From NCBI RefSeq assembly GCF_002234595.1, contig NZ_NMUL01000060.1, positions 43,642-107,641 of the forward strand: a stretch of 64,000 bases of DNA, given 5' to 3'. The notes below the pieces were generated by a model. It ran no database searches, was not told the DNA's origin, and was given only the letters and a program-made list of their open reading frames with translations. The number at the start of each line of letters is the position of its first letter. The first letter of the stretch is position 1. Shown piece after piece: positions 43,915 to 53,608 of this stretch. This stretch comes from Amycolatopsis vastitatis (GTDB lineage Bacteria; Actinomycetota; Actinomycetes; Mycobacteriales; Pseudonocardiaceae). The translations under genes and the position numbers were made by a program.

Positions 43915-45207
43915 TCATGAGCAAGGAAACCCTGCTTCGCGCACGATCTCCGCGAGTCGGCCCGTGAGCTCGCGAATGACAGGGTTGCAGACCTCGATGC
44001 CTTCCTGTTCGACCCGCTCGCCGGTCGTCGCGATGTGGCGGGCGAGCTCGCGCAACGCCGGCGGCCCGTGGAGAGCTAGTTGAGCCGCGCGCTCCTGCCA
44101 TCGTTTGCGATCAGCCGGCTCGTCAGCGCGTTTGGCACCGAGCTCCCAGAGGTCGGCGGTCATGCCGACGGGGTGGACTTTCCGGCCAGCTCGGCGCTGC
44201 ACGTCCTGGATGATCTCGATCCCGCTGGGATCGAGATCGCACCAAGCGACCAGCGGCACCTCGGGGAGTCTCCGGACGAAGCTAATCAACCCGTCCGTGG
44301 CGAATCCCTTGATCCACACACATAGCCAGCTGTCGGGAGCGGCTGTCTCGGTGCACACCCGATCGAAGCTTTCGCCGTTCTCGACCAGCAGCACCCCGCG
44401 TGGTGTGCCCTCGATCAGGCCCAGGCGCAACACGCCCCGAGCGGGCAGGCTGACCCAGGGCCTGCTGCGGTGCGCATCCACGAGTACGTCGTCGAGCCGC
44501 CACACGAGCGGACCGCGCAACCGGATCTCGGTGTCCGCCACCTTAACGGCCCGGTCGAACGGCACACGGACGAGGTTATGGAACGCGGCCCGGCCCGCGT
44601 CCGTCCAGTTCTTCGCGCCGCCAAGCGCCGTTGCCGCCAACCCCTTCTCCGTGACGATCTCTCCAGCTTCCCAACACGGCCACCACACCGCCGCGGCCCG
44701 GATCGCCGCGCTGAAGCTGCTCCAGGCGCCAGCCTTGGTGCGCGTTTCCTCGGGAACGCGGTAGGTCGATCCTGGCGGTAACGCCGCCAGCAAGCGCCGT
44801 TCGAAAGCCAACTGCGCGACCGGATCCATGATCGCGAGCAGCTCTTGCCGGTCGTGCGCGACCCGCGCGGTCTTCTCTGTTAGTTCCCGCTGCCGCCGTT
44901 CCGTTCTGGTCACGACCGGACCGTGCACGAGCTCGACGAGGTCGTGCAGTCCGAGCCGCACCCGACCACTGTCGAGGCTTTGCTGTGCCAGCCGCAGGTT
45001 GATCCGGTCAGGACGCACCGCTCCGTTATTGCCGAACAATTCGACCAGCTCGCCGCACTGGTCGTCGCTCAGCGGCGGTGACGTGAAGTGCAATGGACGA
45101 TCGATTCCCCCGCCGTTGACCAGGCGGGTGTGCAGGGCGAGAAGGAACTTCACCGGTCCTGGCTTGGCTGCCCAGTCGCGGATTTCGGCGACGAGCTCAG
45201 GGTCCAA
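43915..45207 (-). CDS. jetD: Wadjet JetD-like toprim nuclease (DUF2399/TIGR02679 type)
   Basis: The protein has about 430 residues, probably from TTG 45207 with GAGGA 8 nt upstream; upstream extension runs antisense-like through the SMC gene. The C-terminal half has the toprim signature: acidic residue in LLVENGESFD and DLD in VAWCDLDPSGIEI, as in topoisomerase VI A-type subunits. The N-terminal part matches the DUF3323-like arm of this family. In Wadjet, JetD is the nuclease that cuts plasmid DNA after the JetABC loop extruder stalls. It overlaps the end of the jetC-like gene and is last of four overlapping genes. Active-site residues appear intact. Confidence 0.8.
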   Translation of the reverse strand: MDPELVAEIRDWAAKPGPVKFLLALHTRLVNGGGIDRPLHFTSPPLSDDQCGELVELFGNNGAVRPDRINLRLAQQSLDSGRVRLGLHDLVELVHGPVVTRTERRQRELTEKTARVAHDRQELLAIMDPVAQLAFERRLLAALPPGSTYRVPEETRTKAGAWSSFSAAIRAAAVWWPCWEAGEIVTEKGLAATALGGAKNWTDAGRAAFHNLVRVPFDRAVKVADTEIRLRGPLVWRLDDVLVDAHRSRPWVSLPARGVLRLGLIEGTPRGVLLVENGESFDRVCTETAAPDSWLCVWIKGFATDGLISFVRRLPEVPLVAWCDLDPSGIEIIQDVQRRAGRKVHPVGMTADLWELGAKRADEPADRKRWQERAAQLALHGPPALRELARHIATTGERVEQEGIEVCNPVIRELTGRLAEIVREAGFPCS

Positions 45208-48200
45208 TGACAGTGTCCTCTTCCTCGCTCCGCTCGGGATCCGGATCCGGATCCGGCCAGGCCAGCGCCGGATCGTCCAGCCTGTGCCTGGTGTGGCCGT
45301 CCCAGATGAACGGCGTGGTGAGCACACCGTATGTCGACGGATCCCGGAAGAGACTGTAGGTGACCAAGCCAGGCACCTCACTGTGGAAGCCCCACTCGTC
45401 GTGGCTAGCCAGGACGAAGTCTAGGTCCAGGTCGGTCAGCAGGCGCAGGCAACTGCCGCGCATCTCGGCGTCAATGCCAGCAAACGCCTCATCCAGGTAG
45501 ACCGGTCGAGGCGCGGTTTTCGCGGCCGCTTCGTAGTGCGCCGCGGCGGCGACGAACAATGGCAGCTGCAACATGACTGCCTTTTCGCCGCCGGACCCCT
45601 GCTGGTGTTTGGCGTCGTTGAGCGGCGTCCATCTGTCCCCCGCCCCGAGCTGTACCTGGAGGCGGAACCGGGACCACAGGCGGTAGTCGAGGGCTTCCCT
45701 TAGGTGCACTCGCCAGTCGCCGACGGAATCGTCCTCGCGCACCTGCCGGACCCGGTCCGCAAGGAAGCCCACCAGTTGGTCTCGAGCGTCGTCGCTGAGG
45801 AACCTCGTTGCCTGCTGGTCGAGCAGCGAGATGGCCTCGGCCACGTCGGCGCCCGCCTCTTCGTCCGGTTCCCACTGCAGCCGCATCCGCAGGCCGGACG
45901 CAGTGGGCCGCTCGGCGAGGAGCCGGTTCATCCGGTCGCGAAGGGTTTTTGCCTCGACCCGGCACTGCCTCAGGTGTTCGCCGATCCGGCCGAGCAGCAC
46001 CTCGGCGAACAGCTTGCGTTCCTGGTCATCAAGGTAGCCGCGCCGAGTTTCCACCTCGTCGCCGATGATCTCCCGCAGCCGCGGCACGGACTGGTCTGCC
46101 CCATTGTGGTTTACCCGCACGACGAACAGCTCGCCTTCGTTGTCGCCCCAAGGGCGCCAGTCCGGCCCGGTGATGTTCCGCTGCAGGTCGCGGAAATGCT
46201 CGTCGACGAGGTTGCGTGCCGAATTGCGTCCCTTTTCGGAGCTGTCTTCCTCGCGCAGGACCTGCTCGGCTCGGCGTGCGTCGTCCACGCTGTGCGTGAG
46301 AGTCGGGTTGACGGCTTCGGTCTCGATGCCGAAGATCTCCGCCAGGTTGAGGAACCCGAGTCGGCGTGTCCGCTCGAACTCGGCGACCGCGTCGGCGCGT
46401 TGCCGTTCCCGGGTCTTCCGATCATTCTCGACGGCGCCCAGTCGACCTTTGGCCTCCCCGAGACGTTCCGCGGCGTCCCGTTCCAGCTGTTGAAGCACGA
46501 CTGCCTCCTGATCCAGCTGCCGAAGCACCGCGCGGCACTGTTCTAGCTCGGCCAGCACCCGCTGGACGTCGGCGCCTATCAAGGCATTGCGGGCTTGGTA
46601 CTCGGCGTCGAGCTCCGCCGCCTCCGTGGCGGCCATCCGGTACTCCGCCTCGACTGCTTCGCGTCGGCTGCGCAACCGATCGGCTCGGCCGATCGCGGAG
46701 GTGTGGGAGGACCGGAGCACGGCGACGCGTCCGGCCAGGGCCACTATGTCGGCGACGGCCTCGCGGTAGTCACCGAGAGCTTCTTCCAGCCGGTCCAAAG
46801 CCACCGGCGTGATGGCGAACGAATGCTCGTTCCCGTACGACTTGAGCCGGCCGGTCACGGTCGTCAGCTCGGTACGCCGGGCATCTAGCCGCTCCGTGGC
46901 TCGGTTCACGTCTGCCGTCAGCGCGGCCGTCGCCGTGAGCGCGAAATCGAGTTCGAGGCGTGCCGCCCGGACGGGCTCGTCGCTCGGGCAGCTCATCCGC
47001 TCCAGCCGGACCTGCGCGATGCGACCGTCCAGGACGGATATCACCTCGTCCAGACGCTCGGCTCGCGCTACCAGCTCGGCGAGCCGGATATCGAGCCGGG
47101 CCAGCTCACGTTCCCGGGCTGCCGCCCGTGCGGCGGCCCCGATGTAGCAGGCCGCTCCGCCTCCTGTGCGGCCAGTGAGAGGCCCGATCGACCAGCCGCC
47201 GTCAGCGCTCACCCAGGCTCCGCCGGTATCCGGATCGGCGACGGGCAGGAACGCGATGCTCCGAAGGATAGCTTCCACGACGGCGGCAGGTACGTCGGCG
47301 TCGGCCACCGGACGCAGCACCGCGGCCAGCGTGACGCCTGCTGCGGGTGGATCGGCCGGACGCAGGAAGGTGTCGAAAGCGTCCGATCCCCTCAGCGTCC
47401 CATCGGGCATCACCCAAGCGTCCAGCGCACCAGCGCCGAGCAACGCCGCTTCGACGACACCGCAGATGCTTTCCTCGGTTTCCCCAGCGAAGTTCACCAG
47501 TCGCCAGAACGGCGATCCGGCCAGCGTCTCCGTGGTCCGGTCCCGGCGCTCGACCAAGGGCGGCGGGGGTGCCAGTTCCTCCGCCGCGGCGACGCGTTCG
47601 CGTTCAGCAGCGACCTCCGCGTGGTCGGCCGCGCATGACCGCCGTTCGGCGTCCTGGACCGCTCGCTCGGCCAGGATTGCGTCCTCGGCAGTCACGGAAC
47701 GGACCCGAACCTCGTCGAACAGCTGCCCGGCGCCGGGCTCGCCAGCGGCCGCGACCACCTCCAGCAGAGCGGACACGTCCGCTTCGTCCCACGTGTGCTC
47801 GCGGCAGTCGTCCATCCAGGAGACCAAGGCGGTGCTTACGCCTTCCACGGCGGTGTGCACGGCCCCCTGCTTGCGCGCCACGTCGTCCGCCGACTCGTCT
47901 CGGCGAGCCACCAGGTCATCCCGAACCGCCTGGGCCCGGTCGAAAGCAGTCTGAGATTGCTCTACTTCGCGCAGCAATCGGCGGGCGTTGCCAACTGCTG
48001 CCCGCCGTGCCGAAATCACCGCGTGCAACACCGTCCGCACGGCTGCCGCGTCGGTGTGCAAGCGTTCGGCCTGCATCTCGTGCTCGAGTTCAAGACCGCT
48101 CGCCTGGGCGCGTTCACCGGCTTCGGCGGAGGATTCAGCGAGCTCCGTCTTGGCCTCGTTCAGTGCACCGCCCGCGGCCTCGGCTTCGGTCCCGGCTGCA

Positions 48201-49366
48201 TCGAGTTCTCTGCGGGTTTCGGTCAGCCGCTGTTCCGCCTGCACCGTCTGTCGGGCCGCGGCGGCCGCCTGCTTCTCCATAGCGATGAGGGTGGAGTGCT
48301 GTTCGATCTCCGGCCGCTGTTCCAGCGCCCGGATGCTCGCGTGTTGCCGGGACCGTGCGAGTTCAAGTGCCGAGGCTCGCGCCGCCAGCTCTGCGACGGC
48401 GGTTCCGGCAGCGGCGAGGCTTTCCCTCGCTTGGTTCTCGTCTCTAGTCACGTCGTCGTATCGGGTGACCGCCGACCGGACCTTCGCAGCCACGTACCGG
48501 ACCATGCGCCGGGCGTAACCGCGGTATACCGTGAGGAAGCGATCGACATCCTTGCCCGCCTTGACGAGGTCCTGCAGGTCCTCCTGATCCCGGGCGAGCT
48601 CGTCGAAACCGTTGGCCAGCTCGTCCACGAGTGCCTGGTCGACCGGGGGCAGGCCGTCACGCAGGAGGTCGGTCAGCCGTTCGACACCGAAGTTTTCGCT
48701 GAGTTTCGGGCGCCGCAGCGTGATCAGCAGCTCGACGAGCGAGCGGTATCTTTCGCTCGTCAGCCCGAAGAGCTGCTTGGCAACGGCGGCGCGATAAGCC
48801 TCCGCAGTCGTGAAGACGGCCTGTGGTTCCAGCAGTTCAGCAAGCTTTTTCTCACTCGCCGGAGTCCTGGTTTTGTCGTACAACGCGAAGTCTTCGCCCA
48901 TGCGAAGGCCGGTCAAGAAGTACCACGAGTCGGGCGACCCGCTCCTGCTCGCTTGGGCGCGCATGCCGGCGCCGACCGTAAGATACTCGGGAGTGCCGTC
49001 TTTACGCAGCCGTCCGTACTCGCACCACACATAACCGATCTGGTGCTTGCGGTCGGCGTAGAGCAGGTTGTCCCGCATCGACCGGGCCGAGCTGCCGAAC
49101 GGGTCAAGTCGGCGGGCGGTGAGGTTCGCGTCGAGCAGGAAGGGACTGGTGACCTCGAGCACCTTGGTCTTCCCGCTGCCATTGCGCCCCCGCAGCACCA
49201 GCCTCCCCTGGTGGAAGACGAACTCTTGATCGTCGTACTGCCAGATGCCCTGCAGGCCCATCCGGAGGGGCTGGAACCGGGACCGGGCTGGCTGTGGTGG
49301 CTCGCCGGCGAGGAGCGCGGACAGCGCCTGGTCGACGGCTTCCGCCGATGCCTCCGTCCCGGTCAC
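45197..49366 (-). CDS. jetC: Wadjet JetC-like SMC ATPase (TIGR02680 type)
   Basis: The protein has 1389 residues from GTG 49366, overlapping the jetB-like stop (GTGA). Walker A GRNGSGKT is at 60-67. Long coiled coils occupy most of the middle, with Ala/Arg/Glu-rich heptads. Near the C-terminus come the ABC signature GSGGEKAVM and Walker B YLDEAFAGID. This is the SMC/SbcC-like motor of Wadjet (MukB-like), which extrudes DNA loops and discriminates small circular DNA. The hinge is probably near residues 600-780, where a GxGxAxxxA-like segment breaks the coil (residues around FLPVADPDTGGAWVSADGGW). All ATPase motifs are intact. Confidence 0.85.
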   Translation of the reverse strand: MTGTEASAEAVDQALSALLAGEPPQPARSRFQPLRMGLQGIWQYDDQEFVFHQGRLVLRGRNGSGKTKVLEVTSPFLLDANLTARRLDPFGSSARSMRDNLLYADRKHQIGYVWCEYGRLRKDGTPEYLTVGAGMRAQASRSGSPDSWYFLTGLRMGEDFALYDKTRTPASEKKLAELLEPQAVFTTAEAYRAAVAKQLFGLTSERYRSLVELLITLRRPKLSENFGVERLTDLLRDGLPPVDQALVDELANGFDELARDQEDLQDLVKAGKDVDRFLTVYRGYARRMVRYVAAKVRSAVTRYDDVTRDENQARESLAAAGTAVAELAARASALELARSRQHASIRALEQRPEIEQHSTLIAMEKQAAAAARQTVQAEQRLTETRRELDAAGTEAEAAGGALNEAKTELAESSAEAGERAQASGLELEHEMQAERLHTDAAAVRTVLHAVISARRAAVGNARRLLREVEQSQTAFDRAQAVRDDLVARRDESADDVARKQGAVHTAVEGVSTALVSWMDDCREHTWDEADVSALLEVVAAAGEPGAGQLFDEVRVRSVTAEDAILAERAVQDAERRSCAADHAEVAAERERVAAAEELAPPPPLVERRDRTTETLAGSPFWRLVNFAGETEESICGVVEAALLGAGALDAWVMPDGTLRGSDAFDTFLRPADPPAAGVTLAAVLRPVADADVPAAVVEAILRSIAFLPVADPDTGGAWVSADGGWSIGPLTGRTGGGAACYIGAAARAAARERELARLDIRLAELVARAERLDEVISVLDGRIAQVRLERMSCPSDEPVRAARLELDFALTATAALTADVNRATERLDARRTELTTVTGRLKSYGNEHSFAITPVALDRLEEALGDYREAVADIVALAGRVAVLRSSHTSAIGRADRLRSRREAVEAEYRMAATEAAELDAEYQARNALIGADVQRVLAELEQCRAVLRQLDQEAVVLQQLERDAAERLGEAKGRLGAVENDRKTRERQRADAVAEFERTRRLGFLNLAEIFGIETEAVNPTLTHSVDDARRAEQVLREEDSSEKGRNSARNLVDEHFRDLQRNITGPDWRPWGDNEGELFVVRVNHNGADQSVPRLREIIGDEVETRRGYLDDQERKLFAEVLLGRIGEHLRQCRVEAKTLRDRMNRLLAERPTASGLRMRLQWEPDEEAGADVAEAISLLDQQATRFLSDDARDQLVGFLADRVRQVREDDSVGDWRVHLREALDYRLWSRFRLQVQLGAGDRWTPLNDAKHQQGSGGEKAVMLQLPLFVAAAAHYEAAAKTAPRPVYLDEAFAGIDAEMRGSCLRLLTDLDLDFVLASHDEWGFHSEVPGLVTYSLFRDPSTYGVLTTPFIWDGHTRHRLDDPALAWPDPDPDPERSEEEDTVIGP

Positions 49367-50550
49367 GCCGGTGTGCCGTTCCGCGATGTGGCCGGGCCGG
49401 CGAATTCTGGCGGTTCCGCCGGCGGCCGGAACCGCCCGAGCGCGGGGAGCAGGCGCACCCCGTCCGTGGTGCGTTCCACAAGGCGGAATGCCGTGAGCAC
49501 CACCAACGCCGCATCGAGAGCGGTCGAGGGCGTTACTGGCTTCTTCTCGATGGTCGTGACCCGCTCGCCCACCCGTTCGGCCAGCCACACCGCCAATTCC
49601 CGCATCCGGATCTCCGGGACGACCACGCTGCTGCCGAGCCTCGCGCCGGGCTCCGCCGTTAGTGCCCCCGCCAGCAGCAGCGCGGCGTACGGCCTCGTGG
49701 TTTCCGCCGGGAACCGCAGATCGGTCAGCTCGTCGTCGACGATCGCGGCGCCCTCCTCACGCACTTCGACCTGGACGCCGAGCAACTCCTTGACCTCGTG
49801 GAGCAGCGCATGGCGCTGAGAGCGGAAGTAGTCGCGCTCATCTTCGGTGAGTTCGTCCAGGTACAACACGGGTTCGTCGACGAGACGCCGCATGATCAGG
49901 TGCCGGCGGCGGCGGTTGTGCCCCACTGGGGTGTCCGGGTGCGGTTCGGCGATGAGTCCCGTCGGGGTCCCCGCCCTGGTCGGCGCGACCGGGCAGGCGA
50001 GCACCAGCGCCGCCACCCGGTGGTCGACGTCGTAGATCGCGTTGCCGGCACCAGACAGGTATTCGGCTTCGTCCTGCTCGGTGGACGCCCGGTCGCGGGT
50101 GGGCAAGAGCACGCCGTGGTCCACCAGCAACCGCAGCGCCTGCACGAGCCGGCGGCGCTCCGCGAAGTCGGCTGGGTCGAAGGTGGCGATTTCCGCCCGC
50201 ACCCCCGATAGCGCGGTGACGGCGTCGGCAATCTCAGTGATCACCACCTGGTCGCCACCGTCCTCGAGCGCCGCCAGCACCAGGCAGTACAGCACGCACA
50301 CGCGTTGTTCCGGGGCATCGTGCGGCAGGCAAGGGGTCCCGGCAGGGACCTTGTTCAACCTGATCACGTCGCGGTCGACCACGAGCTTCCAGCCCAGGTT
50401 GTGCTCGAACCATTGCTGAAGCCGGTCGCGGTGCTGCCGCCGCACCGCGGCGGCGATCGCCGCGTCGGGACCTCCGGAACTCAGCAACGGCCTAGCCAGC
50501 AACGCCCGGGCGGCCAGCCGTAGGCTCTCGATGTCAGCGTCCTTGGTCAT
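49363..50550 (-). CDS. jetB: Wadjet JetB-like kleisin-associated subunit (DUF2398/TIGR02678 type)
   Basis: The protein has 395 residues from ATG 50550, which overlaps the jetA-like stop (ATGA). It is recognised by family sequence features of DUF2398 proteins: N-terminal RRQHRDRLQQWFEHNLGWKL, then VLYCLVLAALEDGG, VDEPVLYLDEL and SQRHALLHE, with winged-helix segments at the end (LVVLTAFRLVERTTDGVRLL). In Wadjet, JetB is the KITE-type subunit that binds the kleisin and links to the SMC heads. It has a reliable operon context: the other three subunits are adjacent, in canonical order A-B-C-D. Confidence 0.8.
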   Translation of the reverse strand: MTKDADIESLRLAARALLARPLLSSGGPDAAIAAAVRRQHRDRLQQWFEHNLGWKLVVDRDVIRLNKVPAGTPCLPHDAPEQRVCVLYCLVLAALEDGGDQVVITEIADAVTALSGVRAEIATFDPADFAERRRLVQALRLLVDHGVLLPTRDRASTEQDEAEYLSGAGNAIYDVDHRVAALVLACPVAPTRAGTPTGLIAEPHPDTPVGHNRRRRHLIMRRLVDEPVLYLDELTEDERDYFRSQRHALLHEVKELLGVQVEVREEGAAIVDDELTDLRFPAETTRPYAALLLAGALTAEPGARLGSSVVVPEIRMRELAVWLAERVGERVTTIEKKPVTPSTALDAALVVLTAFRLVERTTDGVRLLPALGRFRPPAEPPEFAGPATSRNGTPA

Positions 50551-52127
50551 TTCGCACCCCGGTGCAGATCGACGACATTCAGTTCGAAGTCCTCCATGGC
50601 GAGAGCACCGTGCGTAGTGCGGACAACCGCTCGGCGTGGTTTGCCCGCCTCCTGCGATGCCGGGCGCAGCACGACGCGAAGCCGGCCGTCGCCGGTGCGG
50701 CCCTCGCGGGTCCCGGCGATGTCCGGCCGGGTCGAAAGCACGACGTTCAGGCAGCCGAGGAACACGTCCAGCTCGACCTCCGACAGGACGGGCAGCTCGG
50801 ACACGCGCACCGGCGACATGGCCGTCAGCCGAAGCACGGCGGCGTCGGTCACGGCCTGCTCTTCCGCCTGCCTCCGAGCGAGCTCGCGCTTGGCAACCCG
50901 GGGGTCGCGGACCCCGTTGGGCCTGCCCGTCGCCGACCGCGGTCCTTGTTTGCGCAGCCTCGGCTCCACCGGCGCCGCGGGCCCCTCCCACCAGCTGGTC
51001 TTGCTCCGGACGTCGAGGTCGCTCACCGGGGGATGCGCGGATCCGAAGTGCCGAGCCGAGTACATGCCGAACGCGGATCGCCAGATCGCGGCGCGGGCGG
51101 CGCCGTCGCCGGTGCCGGCGAACCACGTCGCGAGCGTCATCATGTCGGCGGCCCGGTTCACCTTCCGGAAGCGCTGGTTGTTCCGCCGACGCACAGTAGC
51201 GACGATCAAGTTGACCGCTTCAGCGGAGCGGTCCTGCAGGGTCTGGGCGACCGGCGGCCGGTCGTGCTCGCCGAAGAACCAGCCGCGGAGACCACGCCAC
51301 TGCCTTTCGAGCTGCGCCGCGTCGCGCTCGGCGACCTCACTCATCGTCATGCCTAGCGTCGGAGTCGCCTCGATCGCCGCGAGGCCGGGAAACAGGGCGA
51401 CCACGCCCGCGGCCTCCGCGTCCTCGATCGCCTGGGTGATCGGCGACGCGTAGCGCAGCAGTGCCATGACGAACGTGCGCAGGTAGAGGACCACGACGTC
51501 CTTGTAGGCTAAGAACACCTCGTCCTCGATGTCACTGCCGGGTTCGAGGGCGCGGTTCAGCCCCTGTACGAAGAGCTTCGCATTCTCCGAAAGCTGGGTG
51601 AAGCCGTTGAATATGCGCTGCACTGTGCTGTACACGTCGCGCCTTGACGTGCCCGCCTCGCGAGGCTGCAAGAGCCTGACCAGTTCGGCCAGAGCGCGGA
51701 GCACCTCGGGGAGCATCGACGACTGCAGCGCGCCGACTGCGCCCAATTCGCGGTCGATTGCGGCCAGCGCGCGGTGCACCTGGGCGCCAGCCGGAGTCAG
51801 CTGGTAGAGAAAGTCCTTCTTCAGGTATTCCTGGTAAGTCCCTTTGCGGTGCCGGTTCTGGATGCGGTCGACGTTGCCCCATTCGTAAAGGCTGGCGAGC
51901 AGCCGCTCGACCGGGGGCCGCTCGTCGAGCTCCGACCTGCTCGCCAGTCGGTCAGTCACCCTCCGCTCGATCTCCGCGGTGGGCAGGTGTAGACCGAGGC
52001 GCCCTTCCTCTTCCAACAGAACGTCCAGCACCAGCCGGTAGTACGCGGCGTCGGCGCAGACCAGGTAGGACACGACCTGCATCCGGCCTGGTAGATCCGC
52101 CGCGGGGAATTCCTCGTCCTCGGACAC
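50547..52127 (-). CDS. jetA: Wadjet JetA-like kleisin subunit (DUF2397/TIGR02677 type)
   Basis: The protein has 526 residues; GTG 52127 is the working start, without a clear RBS, and an internal Met at residue 16 is an alternative. It shows the DUF2397 pattern: N-terminal winged-helix (ASLYEWGNVDRIQNRHRK, YLKKDFLYQLTPAG), central coiled coil, and a WFAGTGDGAARAAIWRSAFG segment, with a C-terminal domain that would bind the SMC head. The kleisin bridges the JetC heads. First gene of the four-gene operon. Its start is 218 nt from the divergent PIN-like gene. Confidence 0.8.
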   Translation of the reverse strand: MSEDEEFPAADLPGRMQVVSYLVCADAAYYRLVLDVLLEEEGRLGLHLPTAEIERRVTDRLASRSELDERPPVERLLASLYEWGNVDRIQNRHRKGTYQEYLKKDFLYQLTPAGAQVHRALAAIDRELGAVGALQSSMLPEVLRALAELVRLLQPREAGTSRRDVYSTVQRIFNGFTQLSENAKLFVQGLNRALEPGSDIEDEVFLAYKDVVVLYLRTFVMALLRYASPITQAIEDAEAAGVVALFPGLAAIEATPTLGMTMSEVAERDAAQLERQWRGLRGWFFGEHDRPPVAQTLQDRSAEAVNLIVATVRRRNNQRFRKVNRAADMMTLATWFAGTGDGAARAAIWRSAFGMYSARHFGSAHPPVSDLDVRSKTSWWEGPAAPVEPRLRKQGPRSATGRPNGVRDPRVAKRELARRQAEEQAVTDAAVLRLTAMSPVRVSELPVLSEVELDVFLGCLNVVLSTRPDIAGTREGRTGDGRLRVVLRPASQEAGKPRRAVVRTTHGALAMEDFELNVVDLHRGAK

Positions 52128-52345
52128 CGCAAAAAGGTCATCGGCTCCCGGCAGGACGGTGAAACTGCGGACGCCGGCTTCCGTTCCCTCCAGACGAAAC
52201 CCCTCCCCACGAACCCGGCACGCCGTGAACGGGGGTTCCGCCGGACGTACGAGAACGTTGGCTAGAGTACCTCTCCTCGTGACGGCCTAGTCACGCGGCA
52301 CGAGTTCCACCCGAAAGTGGTTTTTGATCTTCGAAAGGAGGTGAC

Positions 52346-53290
52346 ATGGCAGCCCTTCGTGACCGGCGGGACGAAGAACCCGTGCTACTGGATTGGCAGG
52401 GCCAACTGGATCAGCTCGACAGCGCGACATTCATCCTTGACACGTGCTCGTACCTTCAACTCTGCCGGTTGCGTGACCATGACAGCCGTCAACTGTCGGA
52501 CGCCATTGATTTCATCAAGGAACGTCTGTGGGTCCCCCATCAAGTGTTCACGGAGTTTGTTGACAATTCCCAAACCATTGTCGGCGCCATCCTCAAGGAG
52601 GCCGAGGACGCGTCAGCCGCAGTCGGCAAGCTGATGCAGCAGATGGGGTTCGTCGCGGCCCGGCAATTGCGGCGGTTTTCCACCGCGGACCCGCGCGGCA
52701 AGACGGTGCTTCGGAAGGTCGAACTGGAGGTCCGTACACTGCAGGGGGTTCTGGTGTCCGCAGGCCACCACGGTTCCGATCCCGAGCAGGCGCTGACCGC
52801 GCACGCGCTCGCCGCGACCGACCGGATCCGAAACTTCATGAGCGGCCGGGTCGGCCCGGAGCCGACCGCCGCGAAGCGCGCGGCCTGGATCGCGGACTCC
52901 CAGTGGCGAGTACGCGAAGAGAAAGCGCCGAGCTGGGGTGACCGGAAGAAGAAGGAGCTGCTGCGGCACAACGACTGCCTGATCTGGCATGAGATGCTGG
53001 ACTTCGCGGGCGCGCAGGTCCCTCGCCGAGCCGTCGTCTTTGTCACCCGGGATCTGAAGGACGGCAGCTGGGTCGCACACCGGAACGGCCAGGCCGCCGG
53101 CGCGCACCCGGACCTGGTGGACGAAATGCGAGCCCAGACTTCGACGCAGTTGATCGTCATGACAACGGCAGACCTGGTGGCCTATGTGAAGCACTCGGAG
53201 AGCAAGCAGGTGTGGAAAGCCGACACCGGCTGGGGCGAGGAAGCATCCACCAGCTCGATCCGCCCGGTGCCGTCGTTCTTCCCCGACTGA
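52346..53290 (+). CDS. PIN-like domain protein (short DUF4935 type)
   Basis: The protein has 314 residues from ATG 52346, with an excellent RBS (AAGGAGGTGA) 3 nt upstream. FILDTCSYLQL (Asp32), VPHQVFTEFVDN and VVFVTRDLKDGSW carry the PIN-like acidic residues. It is a smaller relative of the 494-residue protein at 3220-4704, with a basic helical insert between the second and third motifs (WGDRKKKELLRHNDCLIW). It is divergent from the Wadjet-like operon and just upstream of integrase C. It may be a separate RNA-cleaving defence or toxin gene. There is no antitoxin-like neighbour. Confidence 0.65.
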   Translation: MAALRDRRDEEPVLLDWQGQLDQLDSATFILDTCSYLQLCRLRDHDSRQLSDAIDFIKERLWVPHQVFTEFVDNSQTIVGAILKEAEDASAAVGKLMQQMGFVAARQLRRFSTADPRGKTVLRKVELEVRTLQGVLVSAGHHGSDPEQALTAHALAATDRIRNFMSGRVGPEPTAAKRAAWIADSQWRVREEKAPSWGDRKKKELLRHNDCLIWHEMLDFAGAQVPRRAVVFVTRDLKDGSWVAHRNGQAAGAHPDLVDEMRAQTSTQLIVMTTADLVAYVKHSESKQVWKADTGWGEEASTSSIRPVPSFFPD

Positions 53291-53608
53291 ACTCTGGGAA
53301 CCGAGCCGGCCGGACACAAAGCGCCCGCCGACCACAGAAGATCATCGCCGCACCTGACGACCGGCGCCCACAGCGACCACAACTCCCTCGGCGCGAGGCC
53401 CCACACGGGAGCCCCGGCATCTGCGTGTTAACCCGCTTCGTCGAGCACATGGCAACCAGGTCGGGTGCGTTGCAGTCGATCTTTCCGGTGGCTGCAATCG
53501 ACGCTGGCGTGCCTGTTGGTCTACCCGAGTGATCGCACGCGGTGTTGTGTCATGCATCGACCTTCCTCACGTCGCACAGGTGGCAGTTGGTGACGCGAGG
53601 TGGTGGAA
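53291..53608. other. Intergenic region, nothing recognised
   Basis: About 320 nt lie between the PIN-like gene and integrase C. Open frames without motifs are present on both strands. The integrase RBS (GAGG) lies near its end. Confidence 0.4.

Noticed and set aside
47795..49819. Plus-strand 674-residue open frame
   Set aside because: It is antisense to the SMC-like gene, which has Walker and signature motifs.
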